Below, in pieces: positions 42,196 through 51,779 of a DNA stretch of 64,000 bases (its first letter is position 1; each line of letters begins with the position of its first letter). Below the pieces are notes generated by a model. It made no database searches, was not told the DNA's origin, and saw nothing but the letters and a program-made list of their open reading frames with translations. A program made the position numbers and the translations under genes. Origin of the DNA: CAZDWZ01 sp964509425 (GTDB lineage: Bacteria; Bdellovibrionota_C; UBA2361; SZUA-149; CAZDWZ01). The stretch is from positions 1 through 64,000 of the forward strand of contig CAZDWZ010000013.1 in assembly GCA_964509425.1 (NCBI GenBank). The letters run 5' to 3'.

Positions 42196-43449
42196 ATGCG
42201 TCGAGTTTCGTTCGCTCTGCTCGTGGCTGCTGTGTGTGGCAGCACCGTCCCCGGGGCCATGGGCCACGACGGTCCCGATCACCACCACGGCCCGCCGCCG
42301 AAGCAGGCGCACGGCATCGTGCTGGAGGGCCGATCCCAGCCGATTGTCGCAGTTCTCGAGCCGAAGGACGGAGAGAAGCCGCTCGCCGTCACCTGGAAGC
42401 ACCGGCCCGACTTGGGCGTGTTGGACGCCAAGAACCCGAAGCACAAGGAGGTGCTGGACAACATCAAGAGCCTCCACGGCGTGTTCATGGCCGACTCCTC
42501 GACGGGCGACATCTACACGGTGTTCCCGAACGTCGGCCTCGCGGTCCTTGGTGCGGATCTGAAAGAGTGGAAGGTCATCGGCGGCGACAAGAAGCTGGCC
42601 GCCATGAACAGCCACGGTGGCTGTGTCTTCCAGCGGGAGAAGACGACTTATCTCGCGTGGGCCTCGACGAACACGCGCGAGGTGGTGGTGTGCGACACCA
42701 ACGGCCAGATCGTGTCCACGCTCGTGAAGCCAACAGCGGGGACGGTGTTCAAGGATTCGCACCTTGAGGATTACTACGGAGGCAAGTTGAAAGACCTGTA
42801 TCCGGCGAAGAAGGACGGCAGCCCCGGCGAGCCGGATTTCAACCCAACGTCCGTCTGCTACGTCCCCCGGGAAGACATCCTTTGCGTCACGACCGGCTAC
42901 ACCGCCGGGAAAGGAGGCGATTTCGTTTTGACCGCCGGGTGGCTCGACCATTCGCTCACGTGGTTCTCCGGCGGCTTCGGCCGGCGCGGGAACAAGGAGG
43001 GCGAGTTGTCCACCGGGCACGGCATCTCGTGGGTCCGCGACTCGAACCCGTCGAAGGTGGCCGTCGCCTCGCGGGCGAACTACCGGCGGTACACGTTCGA
43101 CCTGAACGGTGGGTTGGACGACAGTCTGCAGCTCGAGGCCGGTGCGTTCGTGTGCGGCGTGGAGGATGTGTCGATCGGCGGGCGGAAGCTGAGCTTTTAT
43201 CCGCTGCTGAACCCACTGGGGAAGGACGCGACGAACGCCGGTGTCGTGGTCTACGAGGGGAAGCAGAAGGTCACCCTGCTCGTCCCGGGCGCGGAGAAGG
43301 GGCTGAACATCATGAAGCACATCCATGGCGTTACCGTCGTGAACTCCCGAGACGGGAAGGCGGCGTTTGCCATTATGCAGTCGTGGAACCCCGGGACTGC
43401 GCCGACGGTGTTCGAGCTGTCGGTGGAAGTGGAACCGGCAAAGAAGTGA
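42196..43449 (+). CDS. Exported beta-propeller-like protein, GC-rich
   Basis: The 417-residue product has a signal peptide (MRRVSFALLVAAVCGSTVPG, cleavage near AMG) followed by a His-rich segment (HDGPDHHHGPPP) that could bind metal. The remainder is a chain of repeated short strands with Asp/Gly turns (VFMADSSTGDIYTVFPN, VAVASRANYRRYTFDLNGG), typical of six-bladed NHL/YWTD-like propellers. Third codon positions are overwhelmingly G/C. AAGGAG precedes the ATG by seven bases; the longer reading from 42097 is unlikely. The substrate or partner is unknown. It appears planctomycete-like. Confidence 0.7.
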   Translation: MRRVSFALLVAAVCGSTVPGAMGHDGPDHHHGPPPKQAHGIVLEGRSQPIVAVLEPKDGEKPLAVTWKHRPDLGVLDAKNPKHKEVLDNIKSLHGVFMADSSTGDIYTVFPNVGLAVLGADLKEWKVIGGDKKLAAMNSHGGCVFQREKTTYLAWASTNTREVVVCDTNGQIVSTLVKPTAGTVFKDSHLEDYYGGKLKDLYPAKKDGSPGEPDFNPTSVCYVPREDILCVTTGYTAGKGGDFVLTAGWLDHSLTWFSGGFGRRGNKEGELSTGHGISWVRDSNPSKVAVASRANYRRYTFDLNGGLDDSLQLEAGAFVCGVEDVSIGGRKLSFYPLLNPLGKDATNAGVVVYEGKQKVTLLVPGAEKGLNIMKHIHGVTVVNSRDGKAAFAIMQSWNPGTAPTVFELSVEVEPAKK

Positions 43450-43565
43450 CGGCGGCGTCGCAAACCAGGCAGTAACAGTTGACCCCTGAGTGCAACGATG
43501 AACCTCGTGTGTGGTGTGTGGTTCGGAGAAGTCACAGGCGCCGCCCAATTCGGTCGGCGCCGAAA

Positions 43566-43606
43566 TTCCGGAAGGTTCTACGAAAAAATCGTGAGACCCT
43601 CCGGAA
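43566..43606. repeat. Eighteen-base imperfect hairpin after the propeller gene
   Basis: TTCCGGAAGGTTCTACGA (43566-43583) faces TCGTGAGACCCTCCGGAA (43589-43606), pairing at 14 of 18 positions, with several of the rest G-U compatible, around an AAAAA loop. Two GGCGCC hexamers (43537-43542 and 43556-43561) precede it. It lies in the 549-base gap 43450-43998, in which I see no gene. Confidence 0.55.
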
Positions 43607-43617
43607 GCGCTTTCGCT

Positions 43618-43641
43618 TTCCCCATATCCTTCCCCATATCC
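43618..43641. repeat. Exact 12-base tandem duplication
   Basis: TTCCCCATATCC occurs twice in tandem (43618-43629 and 43630-43641), followed by TCAGAGCCCCCGATA. Its complement, TATCGGGGGCTC, resembles TATCGGGGACTC at 46589 and TATCGAGGACTC at 43695, giving a small repeat set on the same side as the RAYT gene. Confidence 0.5.
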
Positions 43642-43998
43642 TCAGAGCCCCCGATACTCTCGGATTCTTTGTGAACGCGGGGACGCATCGGGTGTATCGA
43701 GGACTCGGACCTCATATTCTGCGAGCGCCCATAGAGGGTCTAATTCTCAAGTGGCCGAGTGGCGCGATCTGCTCCAATTTTGGCGCTTGGGAACAGGTTC
43801 GCATATTGTGAGCCAGGAGATAGGGCAGAAAGAACGGTTCGAGGTTTGCGAATCGAAGAGACCGGCTATCTCACGCCTCGTTCTTCTGGATCATTCTTCT
43901 CGCTCGAAATCTCTCTCCGCTTCGATATTACGAGCCTGTTGCCGGTTATCGAGGAGGGAGTATGAGTTACAAACATCATTCCTTGGAGATGAGCCTTA

Positions 43999-44358
43999 AT
44001 GAACCACGCAATTAGACCTTTCTCTGATCTCAACGACATCGAAGAGCACGAGCTCTTTCCCGGGCTTCGAGCTCGATTCGTGCACTCCGAGACGATGACA
44101 TTTGCCTATTGGCGAATTGCCGCTGGAGCGGCGCTTCCTGAGCATGCCCACCATCACGAGCAGGTAGCGCATGTTTTGGAGGGCGAGTTTGAGCTCAAGA
44201 TAGACGGTGAGAGGAGAAGACTTGCGCCGGGTATGGTCGCAGTTATTCCGGGGAACGCGGTTCATTCGGGAACAGCGATTACAGATTGTCGGATTCTTGA
44301 TGCCTTTCATCCCGTAAGAGACGACTATGCTGCAAAATTCTCTGCGCGGGAGAGTTGA
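43999..44358 (+). CDS. Cupin-domain protein
   Basis: A 119-residue single-domain cupin. The metal-binding motifs are PEHAHHHEQVAHVLEGEFEL (His49, His51, Glu54 as likely ligands) and the second motif with His89 in PGNAVHSG. Small cupins of this type bind Fe, Mn or Zn and act as isomerases, dioxygenases or ligand sensors; the substrate cannot be inferred. It stands alone, convergent with the zinc-ribbon protein gene. Confidence 0.85.
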   Translation: MNHAIRPFSDLNDIEEHELFPGLRARFVHSETMTFAYWRIAAGAALPEHAHHHEQVAHVLEGEFELKIDGERRRLAPGMVAVIPGNAVHSGTAITDCRILDAFHPVRDDYAAKFSARES

Positions 44359-44516
44359 CGAGAGCGCGTTTCGTCTGTGGCGACTCCGAACGAGAAAAAT
44401 CGTCTCGTAGAATGTTGGGAGTTTCTCGCGTAATCTGGAAAAAGCGTTCGTGCGGCTCTGATGAAATTCCACGAAGTCGACAGCTGTGGCGGTAACCGAA
44501 CTCGGATATTGCTCCG

Positions 44517-45269
44517 TTAGGATTTCCCGGATTTCCAGGATGCGAGGAGTTTTGAGTATCGTTTATCCTTCGGGGCAGTCTCGGAGAAGTGAGTGAACAA
44601 AGTATCGGCTTTGGTTTTTCGGCCCGCGGCAAGTTGGCACCGAGCCTCCCAGAATATTGCTTCGAAAGCATTGGGCCAGAGCTTTTGGGCCTTTCGTGCG
44701 GCGCGAATGCCTTCTTCGGGATCGCCTTTTCCAAACTTGACCCGGTATTCGGAAAGGCATTCAGCGAGTTCGAGTAGAAGCGCAGGATTCTCTGGGTTGG
44801 ATTTCAGGCCGGATTTAACGCGAGAAAGCTGTCGCTGAAGGGCTTTTTCGCTTCTGACCCTCCGTCGACAGGCGGTGCATCGGACAGCTTGGGAGTCGGG
44901 GTAGAATTGAAGCACTTCATACCAGTGCTTTTGTTCTTTTGCTGTGAAAGTGAATTCGGCTTCGCACTGAATGCAGCGTCGGTTGATATCTTCATAGTAG
45001 TATTTCGGAACATGGCAAATGGGGCAGAAATGCTGTTTGCGGATGTCGCCACGGACGGCACCTTTTGGCAGCAGCGGTGTGTAGGCAGGATCGAACTCGT
45101 AGCTGTGATGCTCGATTCCGTTTCGATCCAAATAGGGCTTGGGGATGAGCGGGATTTCTCCGAATTTTGGATGTCGCTGGACGCGAGGGGCCGGGAAGTC
45201 GGGTGCCGATTTAGCGGACATTTGCCTAGGCCGTTTCTTATTTCGCCGCGGAAGGTTCTTTTTCCCCAT
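44517..45269 (-). CDS. Zinc-ribbon protein with tetratricopeptide-like C-terminus
   Basis: This 250-residue protein has a basic N-terminus (GKKNLPRRNKKRPRQ), then three CxxC pairs: Cys82/85, Cys99/102 and Cys131/134. The second pair is followed by FTFTAKEQKHWYE, the signature of the 'probable zinc-ribbon' (zf-trcl) domain. The C-terminal 110 residues are helical (SNPENPALLLELAECLSEY, EGIRAARKAQKLWPNAFEA), TPR-like. It is probably a cytoplasmic zinc protein of unknown role. Moderate GC. Confidence 0.75.
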   Translation of the reverse strand: MGKKNLPRRNKKRPRQMSAKSAPDFPAPRVQRHPKFGEIPLIPKPYLDRNGIEHHSYEFDPAYTPLLPKGAVRGDIRKQHFCPICHVPKYYYEDINRRCIQCEAEFTFTAKEQKHWYEVLQFYPDSQAVRCTACRRRVRSEKALQRQLSRVKSGLKSNPENPALLLELAECLSEYRVKFGKGDPEEGIRAARKAQKLWPNAFEAIFWEARCQLAAGRKTKADTLFTHFSETAPKDKRYSKLLASWKSGKS

Positions 45270-45567
45270 AGTCCCTCATGTCACTTCTCTCCTCTATATC
45301 TTCAGAAGGCACAATATGCAGCTCGTATCCCCTTCCTGTATCCTCAGAGGGTATGAGGCGTTCAACGTAAAAATCCGCGATGGAGGCTCCAAATCGGCGA
45401 TGTTTGGTGATGAATGGGCGTGAGTTGCCCTAAGCTGGTCGACACGATTCAAGACGTCTCAACGTAAACAGCTTATCTGCGTTAAAAGTTGAGCAGGAGG
45501 CAAGTGAACACGGCACTCCTCAAATCGGGAGCAGACGAATCGGAAACTTTGGAGCAGAGTCGGTGGT

Positions 45568-46509
45568 CTACTCGGCGATGAATAGCGGGGGGCGGTATGT
45601 GCCTTTTGGAAATTTCACATCGAGCTGTCCAAGCCGATACAGTTTAACGGCAGCCTTGTATGCTTCGAAGATCGAAAAATACCATTGCAGGAAACGCTTC
45701 TTCGTCTCCATACATTTCGTGAGTACGAGAGGACGTTTGCTATTCCTCTCACTTTTTTTCGTCGAGTTTGGAAGAGAGCCGGGAATCACAGCGAGCAGCT
45801 GTTCACGAGTGAGAAATCCAAGCCCCTCTGCCTTCCGCTTTTCCACAAGCTGAACCCGACGCTCTTCCCGCTTCTTCAGCATGAGCTTCTTATATTCTCG
45901 CTGAGACAGATGCTCGTAGCCCGGAAGTCGCTTGAACTCTAAGACATGCTCTGTGGTGAAATCGCTCACCTTGATATTCTTATTGAATCTCTTATGCGCA
46001 TTGTATGCCGCCCAGTTCACGTGTCGGAACAGTCTCTTCCTTCCGTTGATGGCGTCGTGAAAAGAATTGTATCCAGGGTAATCATCCGGATACTCCGCGA
46101 GTCCGCTTTCTGTAGCTTGCAGCGCAGAGTAGAAAAAATACTCTTCGACGTCTTCAGGACGTGGAATAGCCTGTTCGGAGAATCTCCTCGCGAAGAGCGG
46201 TCCGCCTTCAAATTCTTCAACAAGATTCCGTACTCCTTCGGCGATGCGGGCGTTGAAATCTCGGAAAAACTGACCTCTGTTTTCGTTCGGAAAGCGAGCG
46301 ACGGTGTGGACATGGTTTCCCATAAGAGCGAACGCATGGAGTTCTGCTCCGTACTTTTCCCTATATCTCGCGAGGTGGCCGAGAGTGTAACTTTCCAATC
46401 GAGCGTTGTTCACGAACCACAAGCGAGAGTTTATTGTCCGCGAAGTGACGAGCGACCAATAATCCGCACACTCGATGCGGAGAGGTTGAGATTGAACTTT
46501 TCGTAGCAT
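45568..46509 (-). mobile_element. REP-associated tyrosine transposase (RAYT)
   Basis: A 313-residue single-strand transposase of the Y1/RAYT type. The HUH motif is MGNHVH (His66, His68), and a plausible catalytic tyrosine is Tyr127 in EEYFFYSALQATESGL. The long basic C-terminal third (with SQREYKKLMLKKREERR) is common in the large RAYTs of delta-like bacteria. RAYTs are domesticated relatives of IS200/IS605 that move REP palindromes rather than themselves. No terminal repeats or duplications surround it. Degenerate REP-like motifs lie nearby (43645-43656, 43695-43709 and 46589-46604). Confidence 0.88.
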
Positions 46510-46909
46510 CTAAGTCTCCTAACGTTCTGAGAGTCAGGAGCTCTATCGGCGCGAATTTTTGAAAGTTTCCCTCCAAATGCCCGAAGATTATCGGGGACTC
46601 AGGAGTTCTCACCTCATTGGTATGAACTTCCCTTTTCGCTCTCGGGGTGTCGTAATTTCAATGCAATTCTACTCGGAGTGACTTTTTGTGTAGAAATGAT
46701 ATCTTCCGCGGCCTGCTTTCGCCTCGGTCATTCTCAAATTCGAAATTCAGAAAATCTAACTTTTGCCGCCGATCCATGCGCTGATCGAACCCCTCTCTTT
46801 CTTCGGGGTTTAGTTTTCAGCGTATCGATCGGGACGGCAGAGGATCTGCTGTTGTTGGTTGATCTACAGGGACGTGTGACGCCTATCCTTCACTACAGAG
46901 GTGGAGACG
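46510..46909. other. Gap between RAYT and GC-rich gene
   Basis: No gene is seen. It contains GAGAGTCAGGAGCTC (46529-46543) and TATCGGGGACTCAGGA (46589-46604), related short motifs that may be REP-like. A small AACCCC/GGGGTT hairpin lies around 46789-46811. A weak sigma-54-like string at 46835-46850 has three mismatches. Confidence 0.4.
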
Positions 46910-47611
46910 ATGGAGACTCGAAGGCCGGACCAGTGGACGGTGTTGCGGGTACTCAAGTCGGAACTGGAGAAGTGGTTCCCGCGAATCTGTAATGTTTTTG
47001 AGTGCGTGTATTCGCGCTCCGAGTTCGAGCCGACGTGGAGGCCGGAATGGCCACGCGGAGATCGCGCCGATGTCAAGTGCATCGACGGGTACCTCTGGGA
47101 CCTGCTGCACAACTGGGGACACGACGTGCTGCTCGCCCTCACTCCCGCCGACTCTGACGAACCAATCGAGAACCGCAAAATCGGAGGCTTCGTCTTCGGC
47201 GGACTGATGACCAAGGAAGAAATCGCGGCAAGGAAATGGATGGCGTCCCGGAACATCAAACCCGGCATGGCCGGGCTCCGATTTATCGGGGTCGAACACT
47301 GCGTGCGGACGGTGAGACTGCGCGACGACCTGTCCGAAGTCTGTGCGCGAGAAGTCGAAACCGCGCGCGAGGCGCCTCCAGGGCGGAAGGTGGCGAGCGT
47401 CCTCCACGACGTGTGGGCGCGTGAGGTCGTTCCACACTGCGCGGACCTCTGGCTGGGAACGCAGCCCGAGCTGTCCGCGATGTGGAACTGGGCCGCTCGC
47501 CTCGGCTACCAGCCGCTCGGCGGGCCGGCGCGCTACCACGACCACTTCGGGAAGCTCCAGCGCATGGTCTACTTCGCGAAGAAGAACCCCTACTACAAAA
47601 CGAAGGGATGA
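46910..47611 (+). CDS. GC-rich hypothetical protein, 233 aa
   Basis: A soluble 233-residue protein without recognised domains. It has many aromatic residues (DGYLWDLLHNWGHDVLLAL), a RFIGVEHCVRTVRLRDDL strand region, and a basic C-terminus (MVYFAKKNPYYKTKG). Third positions are G/C-rich. The ATG at 46910 is preceded by GAGGTGGAG. An 8-base hairpin lies 31 bases past the stop codon. It resembles orphan planctomycete genes in style; function is unknown. Confidence 0.6.
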   Translation: METRRPDQWTVLRVLKSELEKWFPRICNVFECVYSRSEFEPTWRPEWPRGDRADVKCIDGYLWDLLHNWGHDVLLALTPADSDEPIENRKIGGFVFGGLMTKEEIAARKWMASRNIKPGMAGLRFIGVEHCVRTVRLRDDLSEVCAREVETAREAPPGRKVASVLHDVWAREVVPHCADLWLGTQPELSAMWNWAARLGYQPLGGPARYHDHFGKLQRMVYFAKKNPYYKTKG

Positions 47612-47642
47612 GGACGAGGAGACGAAGCTCGATGCACGCTTA

Positions 47643-47668
47643 CGCCGGTCGATCGCCCAAGACCGGCG
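47643..47668. repeat. Perfect 8-base hairpin after a GC-rich gene
   Basis: CGCCGGTC (47643-47650) pairs perfectly with GACCGGCG (47661-47668). Only a few T residues follow (GTTTTTCC about 20 bases later), so termination is uncertain. The gap 47612-47929 has no gene. Confidence 0.5.
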
Positions 47669-47825
47669 GGAGAAGTGTTCAAATTGTTTTTCCGGTATTT
47701 TACGGCAGCCAGACCGTCCCGGAAACTTTTCTTAGTTTGTAACCAAGGATCATTGGCGGCGAGACCCGCACATTGGTTGGCAGATCGTCATTTCAAGTTC
47801 ATCCGACCGAAGCCGTTCTTCAATA

Positions 47826-47872
47826 TCGTATCCTCTGAGTTTCCGGGACTTCTTCAAAATACAAGGATACGA
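47826..47872. repeat. Nine-base inverted repeat
   Basis: TCGTATCCT (47826-47834) pairs perfectly with AGGATACGA (47864-47872) around a 29-base loop. The TATCCTCTGAG wording recalls TATCCTCAGAG at 43637 and 45338. Confidence 0.45.
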
Positions 47873-47929
47873 GGAGCGAAATGGGGATAAAGTTAGGACC
47901 GGCATCCGTGCCGAAACCTTCTTTGACCC

Positions 47930-48307
47930 TCACAGCACGAAGAGGGCCATCACGGCGATGAGAACGATAACGGCGAGAACGAATGCGATCTCGATCGGGA
48001 ACCCGCCCTGCAAGCTCTCTCTCATCGTCACTTCCATCTCGGTCTTGTCTCGCTCCCGAATCACCTGCTCCGGGAGAAACGCGTCGTGCTGAAGGAGGCT
48101 CGCCTCCTCCGGATATTCACCCCGGACCCAGGCGAGATCGGCGTCCGTCGCCTCCTCCCACACCCACTGGAGGGTCCAGAGACATTCCGCAACGTTCCTC
48201 TGTCGCGGATAGTGACGATAAAGCAGCGCCAGCGCCGTGAGGCGCTCACGCATGTTTCCGCTCTGCGAGGCGACGATGAGCATCGCCATGTCAGGCTTCC
48301 TCGGCAT
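47930..48307 (-). CDS. GC-rich hypothetical membrane-anchored protein, 125 aa
   Basis: The 125-residue protein is soluble and charged over its first 100 residues (MPRKPDMAMLIVASQSGNMR) and ends with one strong membrane helix (IEIAFVLAVIVLIAVMALFVL), a tail-anchored layout. The ATG at 48307 has GGAGG upstream; the first ATG at 48325 does not. It is GC-rich and in tandem with the next minus-strand orphan gene. Function is unknown. Confidence 0.58.
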   Translation of the reverse strand: MPRKPDMAMLIVASQSGNMRERLTALALLYRHYPRQRNVAECLWTLQWVWEEATDADLAWVRGEYPEEASLLQHDAFLPEQVIRERDKTEMEVTMRESLQGGFPIEIAFVLAVIVLIAVMALFVL

Positions 48308-48345
48308 CTGGATTTCGCCCTCCAAAAAAATGAACTGAACCTCTT

Positions 48346-48373
48346 TCTGCCGGTCACGTTTCTGTCACCGGCA
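48346..48373. repeat. Perfect 8-base hairpin upstream of a GC-rich gene
   Basis: CTGCCGGT (48346-48353) pairs perfectly with ACCGGCAG (48366-48373) around a twelve-base loop. It lies 39 bases upstream of the gene starting at 48307, in the 352-base gap 48308-48659, where no gene is seen. Confidence 0.5.
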
Positions 48374-48659
48374 GTGCGTCAGGACGGACCGCCCAAACGG
48401 ACGGTGCGTTTTTTCGGTTTGAGATGGATTCCTCAAAGAGCGGGCAAAGTAGGCTTTCCAATTTAGCACCCGTTCAAAGCCAAGATATGAAGATCGCGAA
48501 ATTGAGATGAATTGGGAGGAGGAAGCGATTTTACTGACATGATTTGGTTCGTCCATGGAATGACTTCACCTCAACTCGCGCACACGAGGTGATCGATCAT
48601 CCGGATCTTTTCACCCGCGCCGGAGACTTGCTCCACGCTGCTTTTCTCGAAACCTTCTT

Positions 48660-49094
48660 TCACTTCTGGAAACCAGACGCGAGGTAACACGCGGAGACAC
48701 CGTCCCCCGTGACAATCACCTCGCAGAAGCCGAGAAGTCCGGTGAAGTGATCGGCGATCCCGAACTCCTCCCACTCGCTGCCGTTCGTGAGAGCCGGAAG
48801 CGCTCCGCGAATCGCCTTTTCAATCTGGGACGCGCCGAACCGGGCCTGCGCTCCGCAGACGAACTCAAACGCGAACCCTTGGCGCGGCCGGAGGATCCCG
48901 CTGGCGGTCGGCACGAGACGAACCTCGCTCTTCGCGATGACGCTGAGCGGCGGGTAGATCCGCGCCGCTTCCCAAAACGGCTGACGTACCCGTTGCAGCA
49001 AGTCCAACACGACCGCGACCTCCGAGTTCTTCGCCCAATGCTTTGGCGGCGCGACGAACAGGGTGACGCGATGAAAAAAGCCGGTGGCGAACAT
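48660..49094 (-). CDS. GC-rich hypothetical protein, 144 aa
   Basis: A soluble protein of 144 residues beginning MFATGFFHRVTLFVAPPKHW, with GAGG seven bases upstream of the ATG. It has alternating strands and helices (LVPTASGILRPRQGFAFEFV, IADHFTGLLGFCEVIVTGDG) and ends in a basic residue. No family is recognised. G/C-rich third positions set it with the other orphan genes. Confidence 0.58.
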   Translation of the reverse strand: MFATGFFHRVTLFVAPPKHWAKNSEVAVVLDLLQRVRQPFWEAARIYPPLSVIAKSEVRLVPTASGILRPRQGFAFEFVCGAQARFGASQIEKAIRGALPALTNGSEWEEFGIADHFTGLLGFCEVIVTGDGVSACYLASGFQK

Positions 49095-49744
49095 GGAACA
49101 ACCTCGCGGAGTAAGGAGAGCGACGAGACCGGCCCGTGCTCGACTTCGCCGCATACGCGGAAGGGAACCTCAAGTCGCTCTTCGTGAAGAATGAGAGCGG
49201 GTGGAGGTTTCCTTCCAAACATTATTTTCCGGATGACCGAATCAATGAAAAAGGAGAGAGCAATGCGATGGAGCAAACACGATCGCTTTTGCGATCGGCC
49301 GCTCGAGGAGAATCGATTTTACTCCGCGCGCTCAGCGATTCAAAGCATTCGCTGTCTCGCAGAGCATCGCGCCGGCGAAGTGACGCATGCCGCATTTGCT
49401 TGAGAGAAAGTTAATCCTTTTCGGGTACTTCGATGCGATCAACTCGAGTTTACTTCGACCCCGCCGAGTGTCGCGCCCCGGCTTGCAACATCCTTGCAAA
49501 TTGTCTGCCTCATCAGCTTTCGCAAGGAGTTCGAAGTTTGTGAAGCAAAGGAAGCAGAAGTTTTTTGACACTAAGTTCGCCACAACACAACCGGAACTGC
49601 TCGTCGTCCTACGCGAAGAATGAGTGATGAAACGAGAATTGAAGCGAGATGAGAATGCGAAAACAGCCCGCGCGAGAAATTCACGAACGTCGCTCACGCA
49701 TCAGTGCCGTTCGCCTGGAGGAGAAAACTTCGAGTTCGGCTGTG
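49095..49744. other. 650-base gap with a hairpin and a doubtful small frame
   Basis: No convincing gene. A 46-codon frame at 49264-49403 has GGAG seven bases upstream, but its composition is arginine-rich and it covers a perfect hairpin, CGATCGC/GCGATCG (49280-49297). I leave it unannotated as a gene. Confidence 0.4.
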
Positions 49745-50167
49745 CTATTCGCCAATCACCTTGATCAGCACCCGCTTTGTTCGCCTGCCGTCGAACTCCC
49801 CGTAGAAAATCTGCTCCCAGGGTCCGAAATCGAGCGCCCCCTTCGTGATTGCAACGACCACTTCCCGCCCCATGATCTGGCGTTTCATGTGTGCATCTGC
49901 ATTATCTTCGCCTGTACGGTTATGATGATACCTCTCTGCGCTGGCATCAAACGGCGCGAGCTGCTCCAACCATTTTTTATAATCGCGATGGAGTCCCGGT
50001 TCGTCGTCGTTGATGAAAACACTGGCGGTGATATGCATCGCGTTTACGAGACACAACCCCTCCTGCACTCCGCTTTCTGTTACCGCCCGCGCGACGTCGG
50101 CAGTAATATTTTTCAAGCCGAATCTTTCCGGAATATTTAGTTCCAGTCGTTTCGTTAATGACTTCAT
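49745..50167 (-). CDS. YjbQ/UPF0047 family protein
   Basis: A 140-residue protein matching the YjbQ (UPF0047) family throughout: NITADVARAVTESGVQEGLC, NAMHITASVFINDDEPGLHR, the His-rich motif YHHNRTGEDNADAHMKRQIM and the C-terminal FDGRRTKRVLIKV. Some family members can replace thiamine-phosphate synthase at low level, but the native role is unknown. The ATG at 50167 fits the usual length; the reading up to 50320 adds an unrelated lead. Confidence 0.92.
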   Translation of the reverse strand: MKSLTKRLELNIPERFGLKNITADVARAVTESGVQEGLCLVNAMHITASVFINDDEPGLHRDYKKWLEQLAPFDASAERYHHNRTGEDNADAHMKRQIMGREVVVAITKGALDFGPWEQIFYGEFDGRRTKRVLIKVIGE

Positions 50168-50469
50168 AAAAATGGGTCCCAGGAGGAGTATTAACTTTGT
50201 CTTTTCTCTGTCAGAAGTAAGCCGGATCGCGTGCGTTTTCCAGACCATAAATAGTTTATCCTTTGCCGACTGCCGGTAAAGGAGTCTGAAAGGCTCGAAT
50301 CGCAGGGAGGTTTCATGCAAGGCGAATTTCTTTTTGAGCTTGTCTTCCTCCTCTTGTTCTTCGGGTTCGTTTTGCGGATTCGATCAATTTGGATTGCCCT
50401 CTCAAGCTTTGGTGCTCAGAACGAACGTCCCGAGGCCGCCTAAGCGCTCAAAATCTCTCATGCAAACCC

Positions 50470-50568
50470 GGCCGGGAGCTGCCTCAAACCCTCTCGTCTA
50501 CCCTAAAACAGCTCCCGGCCTCTTCCCCTTCTCGAACATCCGCCTGATTCCTTTGAATCGGGCGGATG
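50470..50568. repeat. Two consecutive long stem-loops
   Basis: GGCCGGGAGCTG (50470-50481) pairs perfectly with CAGCTCCCGGCC (50509-50520). Next, CATCCGCCTGATTC (50537-50550) pairs with GAATCGGGCGGATG (50555-50568) over fourteen positions including one T-G wobble, with a four-base loop. They occupy the 565-base gap 50168-50732, which holds no gene. Confidence 0.65.
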
Positions 50569-50732
50569 ATTCGCTAAGGTCTGCTCCGCTGACCATTCAG
50601 CAGAGTTCTTTCTCCAAGTTTCTTTGAATTTCGACTCTTCGTTCTCTCTAGACGAAGGGCGAGACGGACAGGTTGTACTTCACCACAAAAATCCCATACA
50701 TCCCGGCTCCATTTCGAAAGAGAGGGGGGACC

Positions 50733-51779
50733 ATGCCGGAAATCATCGATCCCGAGCTTCATCGGAAAGTGCGCACTTTCCTCGGGCGTCAGTCGGTCGA
50801 AAAATACCAGCGGCTCGAGCGGATCAACCCTTGGTATCCTTGGGTGCTCCGCCACTTCTATGGCGTCATTCGCACGCCGATTCGGGAGCTGTGTCGACTC
50901 TCGAATGAAAACCACGTGATCGTAAACTCCCGCCGCATCGAGGGGCTCTATCTGCTCGGGTGGAAGGGGGCGATCGCGAAGAAGCCGAAGTCGATTGCCG
51001 ACCACTTCCTCCAAGCGTTCGAGATTCGCACGCGCCTCGCGTATCTCCTCGCAAACGGCGGACTTCGGCGCGGCGACCGCGAGATCCTGAACTACGCGCT
51101 TTCGGTAGGTCCCAATACGCTCGACATCTCGCGGGGAACGGACTGGAGTGAGGCCGAGGCGCGTTGGGCGATCAAACGCTTCCTCGGCTGGGCGGATCGC
51201 GAGGTCCTTCAGCCAGGAGAGCACGCACGGCGATTGGCGTTCGAGGAGCTACTCGAAACTGGAGAGAACCCGAAAGCAGGCATCGAGCTCAGGATCCTCG
51301 AAGCGCTCAGCGACGGGCGGGGACTCACGGAGCTCGCCGCCGAGTGGGATGTTCCGTCCGTTACCGTGAGCGCGCTCACGACGGAGATTCGCACCGAAAT
51401 CTCCCGTCACGCGGGAACGAAATCGGCGTACCGACAACTCCTTCGGAGAGGAGCGGACGAAGGGCTGAAGGGACCTCAGCTCGTGAAGTGGGTAAACTCA
51501 AACCTCCTCGGTCTTTACCGGACGTTCCGGCGCGCGGCGAATCCATTTTCCTTCCGGGAGCGGAGATACCTGCGGCGGCGCATCAACGGAGAGAGTATCG
51601 AGGCAGCGGCTCTGAATGTCCTGGGGATGAAATACCCTCCGGGTTCGGTTATCGACCGGGCCTTTATCGAACCGCTGAGACGAGAGGAGTTCGTTTTTCC
51701 CAAGACCATGAGCCTCCCCCCGTTTACCCGGAGTCAGGAGGAATGGATGGAAGCGATGCGATACGCCCGAGTGTCGTAA
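50733..51779 (+). CDS. Hypothetical protein with possible helix-turn-helix
   Basis: A soluble 348-residue, arginine-rich, helical protein. A segment around 205-230 (GRGLTELAAEWDVPSVTVS) looks like a helix-turn-helix, as in sigma-factor region 4 or small regulators, so DNA binding is possible. No other domain is visible. It starts at an ATG with a G-rich run upstream and follows the two stem-loops at 50470-50568. It is of intermediate to high GC. Confidence 0.6.
   Translation: MPEIIDPELHRKVRTFLGRQSVEKYQRLERINPWYPWVLRHFYGVIRTPIRELCRLSNENHVIVNSRRIEGLYLLGWKGAIAKKPKSIADHFLQAFEIRTRLAYLLANGGLRRGDREILNYALSVGPNTLDISRGTDWSEAEARWAIKRFLGWADREVLQPGEHARRLAFEELLETGENPKAGIELRILEALSDGRGLTELAAEWDVPSVTVSALTTEIRTEISRHAGTKSAYRQLLRRGADEGLKGPQLVKWVNSNLLGLYRTFRRAANPFSFRERRYLRRRINGESIEAAALNVLGMKYPPGSVIDRAFIEPLRREEFVFPKTMSLPPFTRSQEEWMEAMRYARVS

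Noticed and set aside
42028..43548. A 506-codon minus-strand frame over the propeller gene
   Set aside because: Shadow of a GC-rich gene; the plus frame has signal peptide, ribosome site and repeated propeller strands.
46835..46850. CGGCAGAGGATCTGCT as a sigma-54 promoter for the gene at 46910
   Set aside because: Spacing is right but three consensus bases differ, including the -12 T; too weak beside the other sites.
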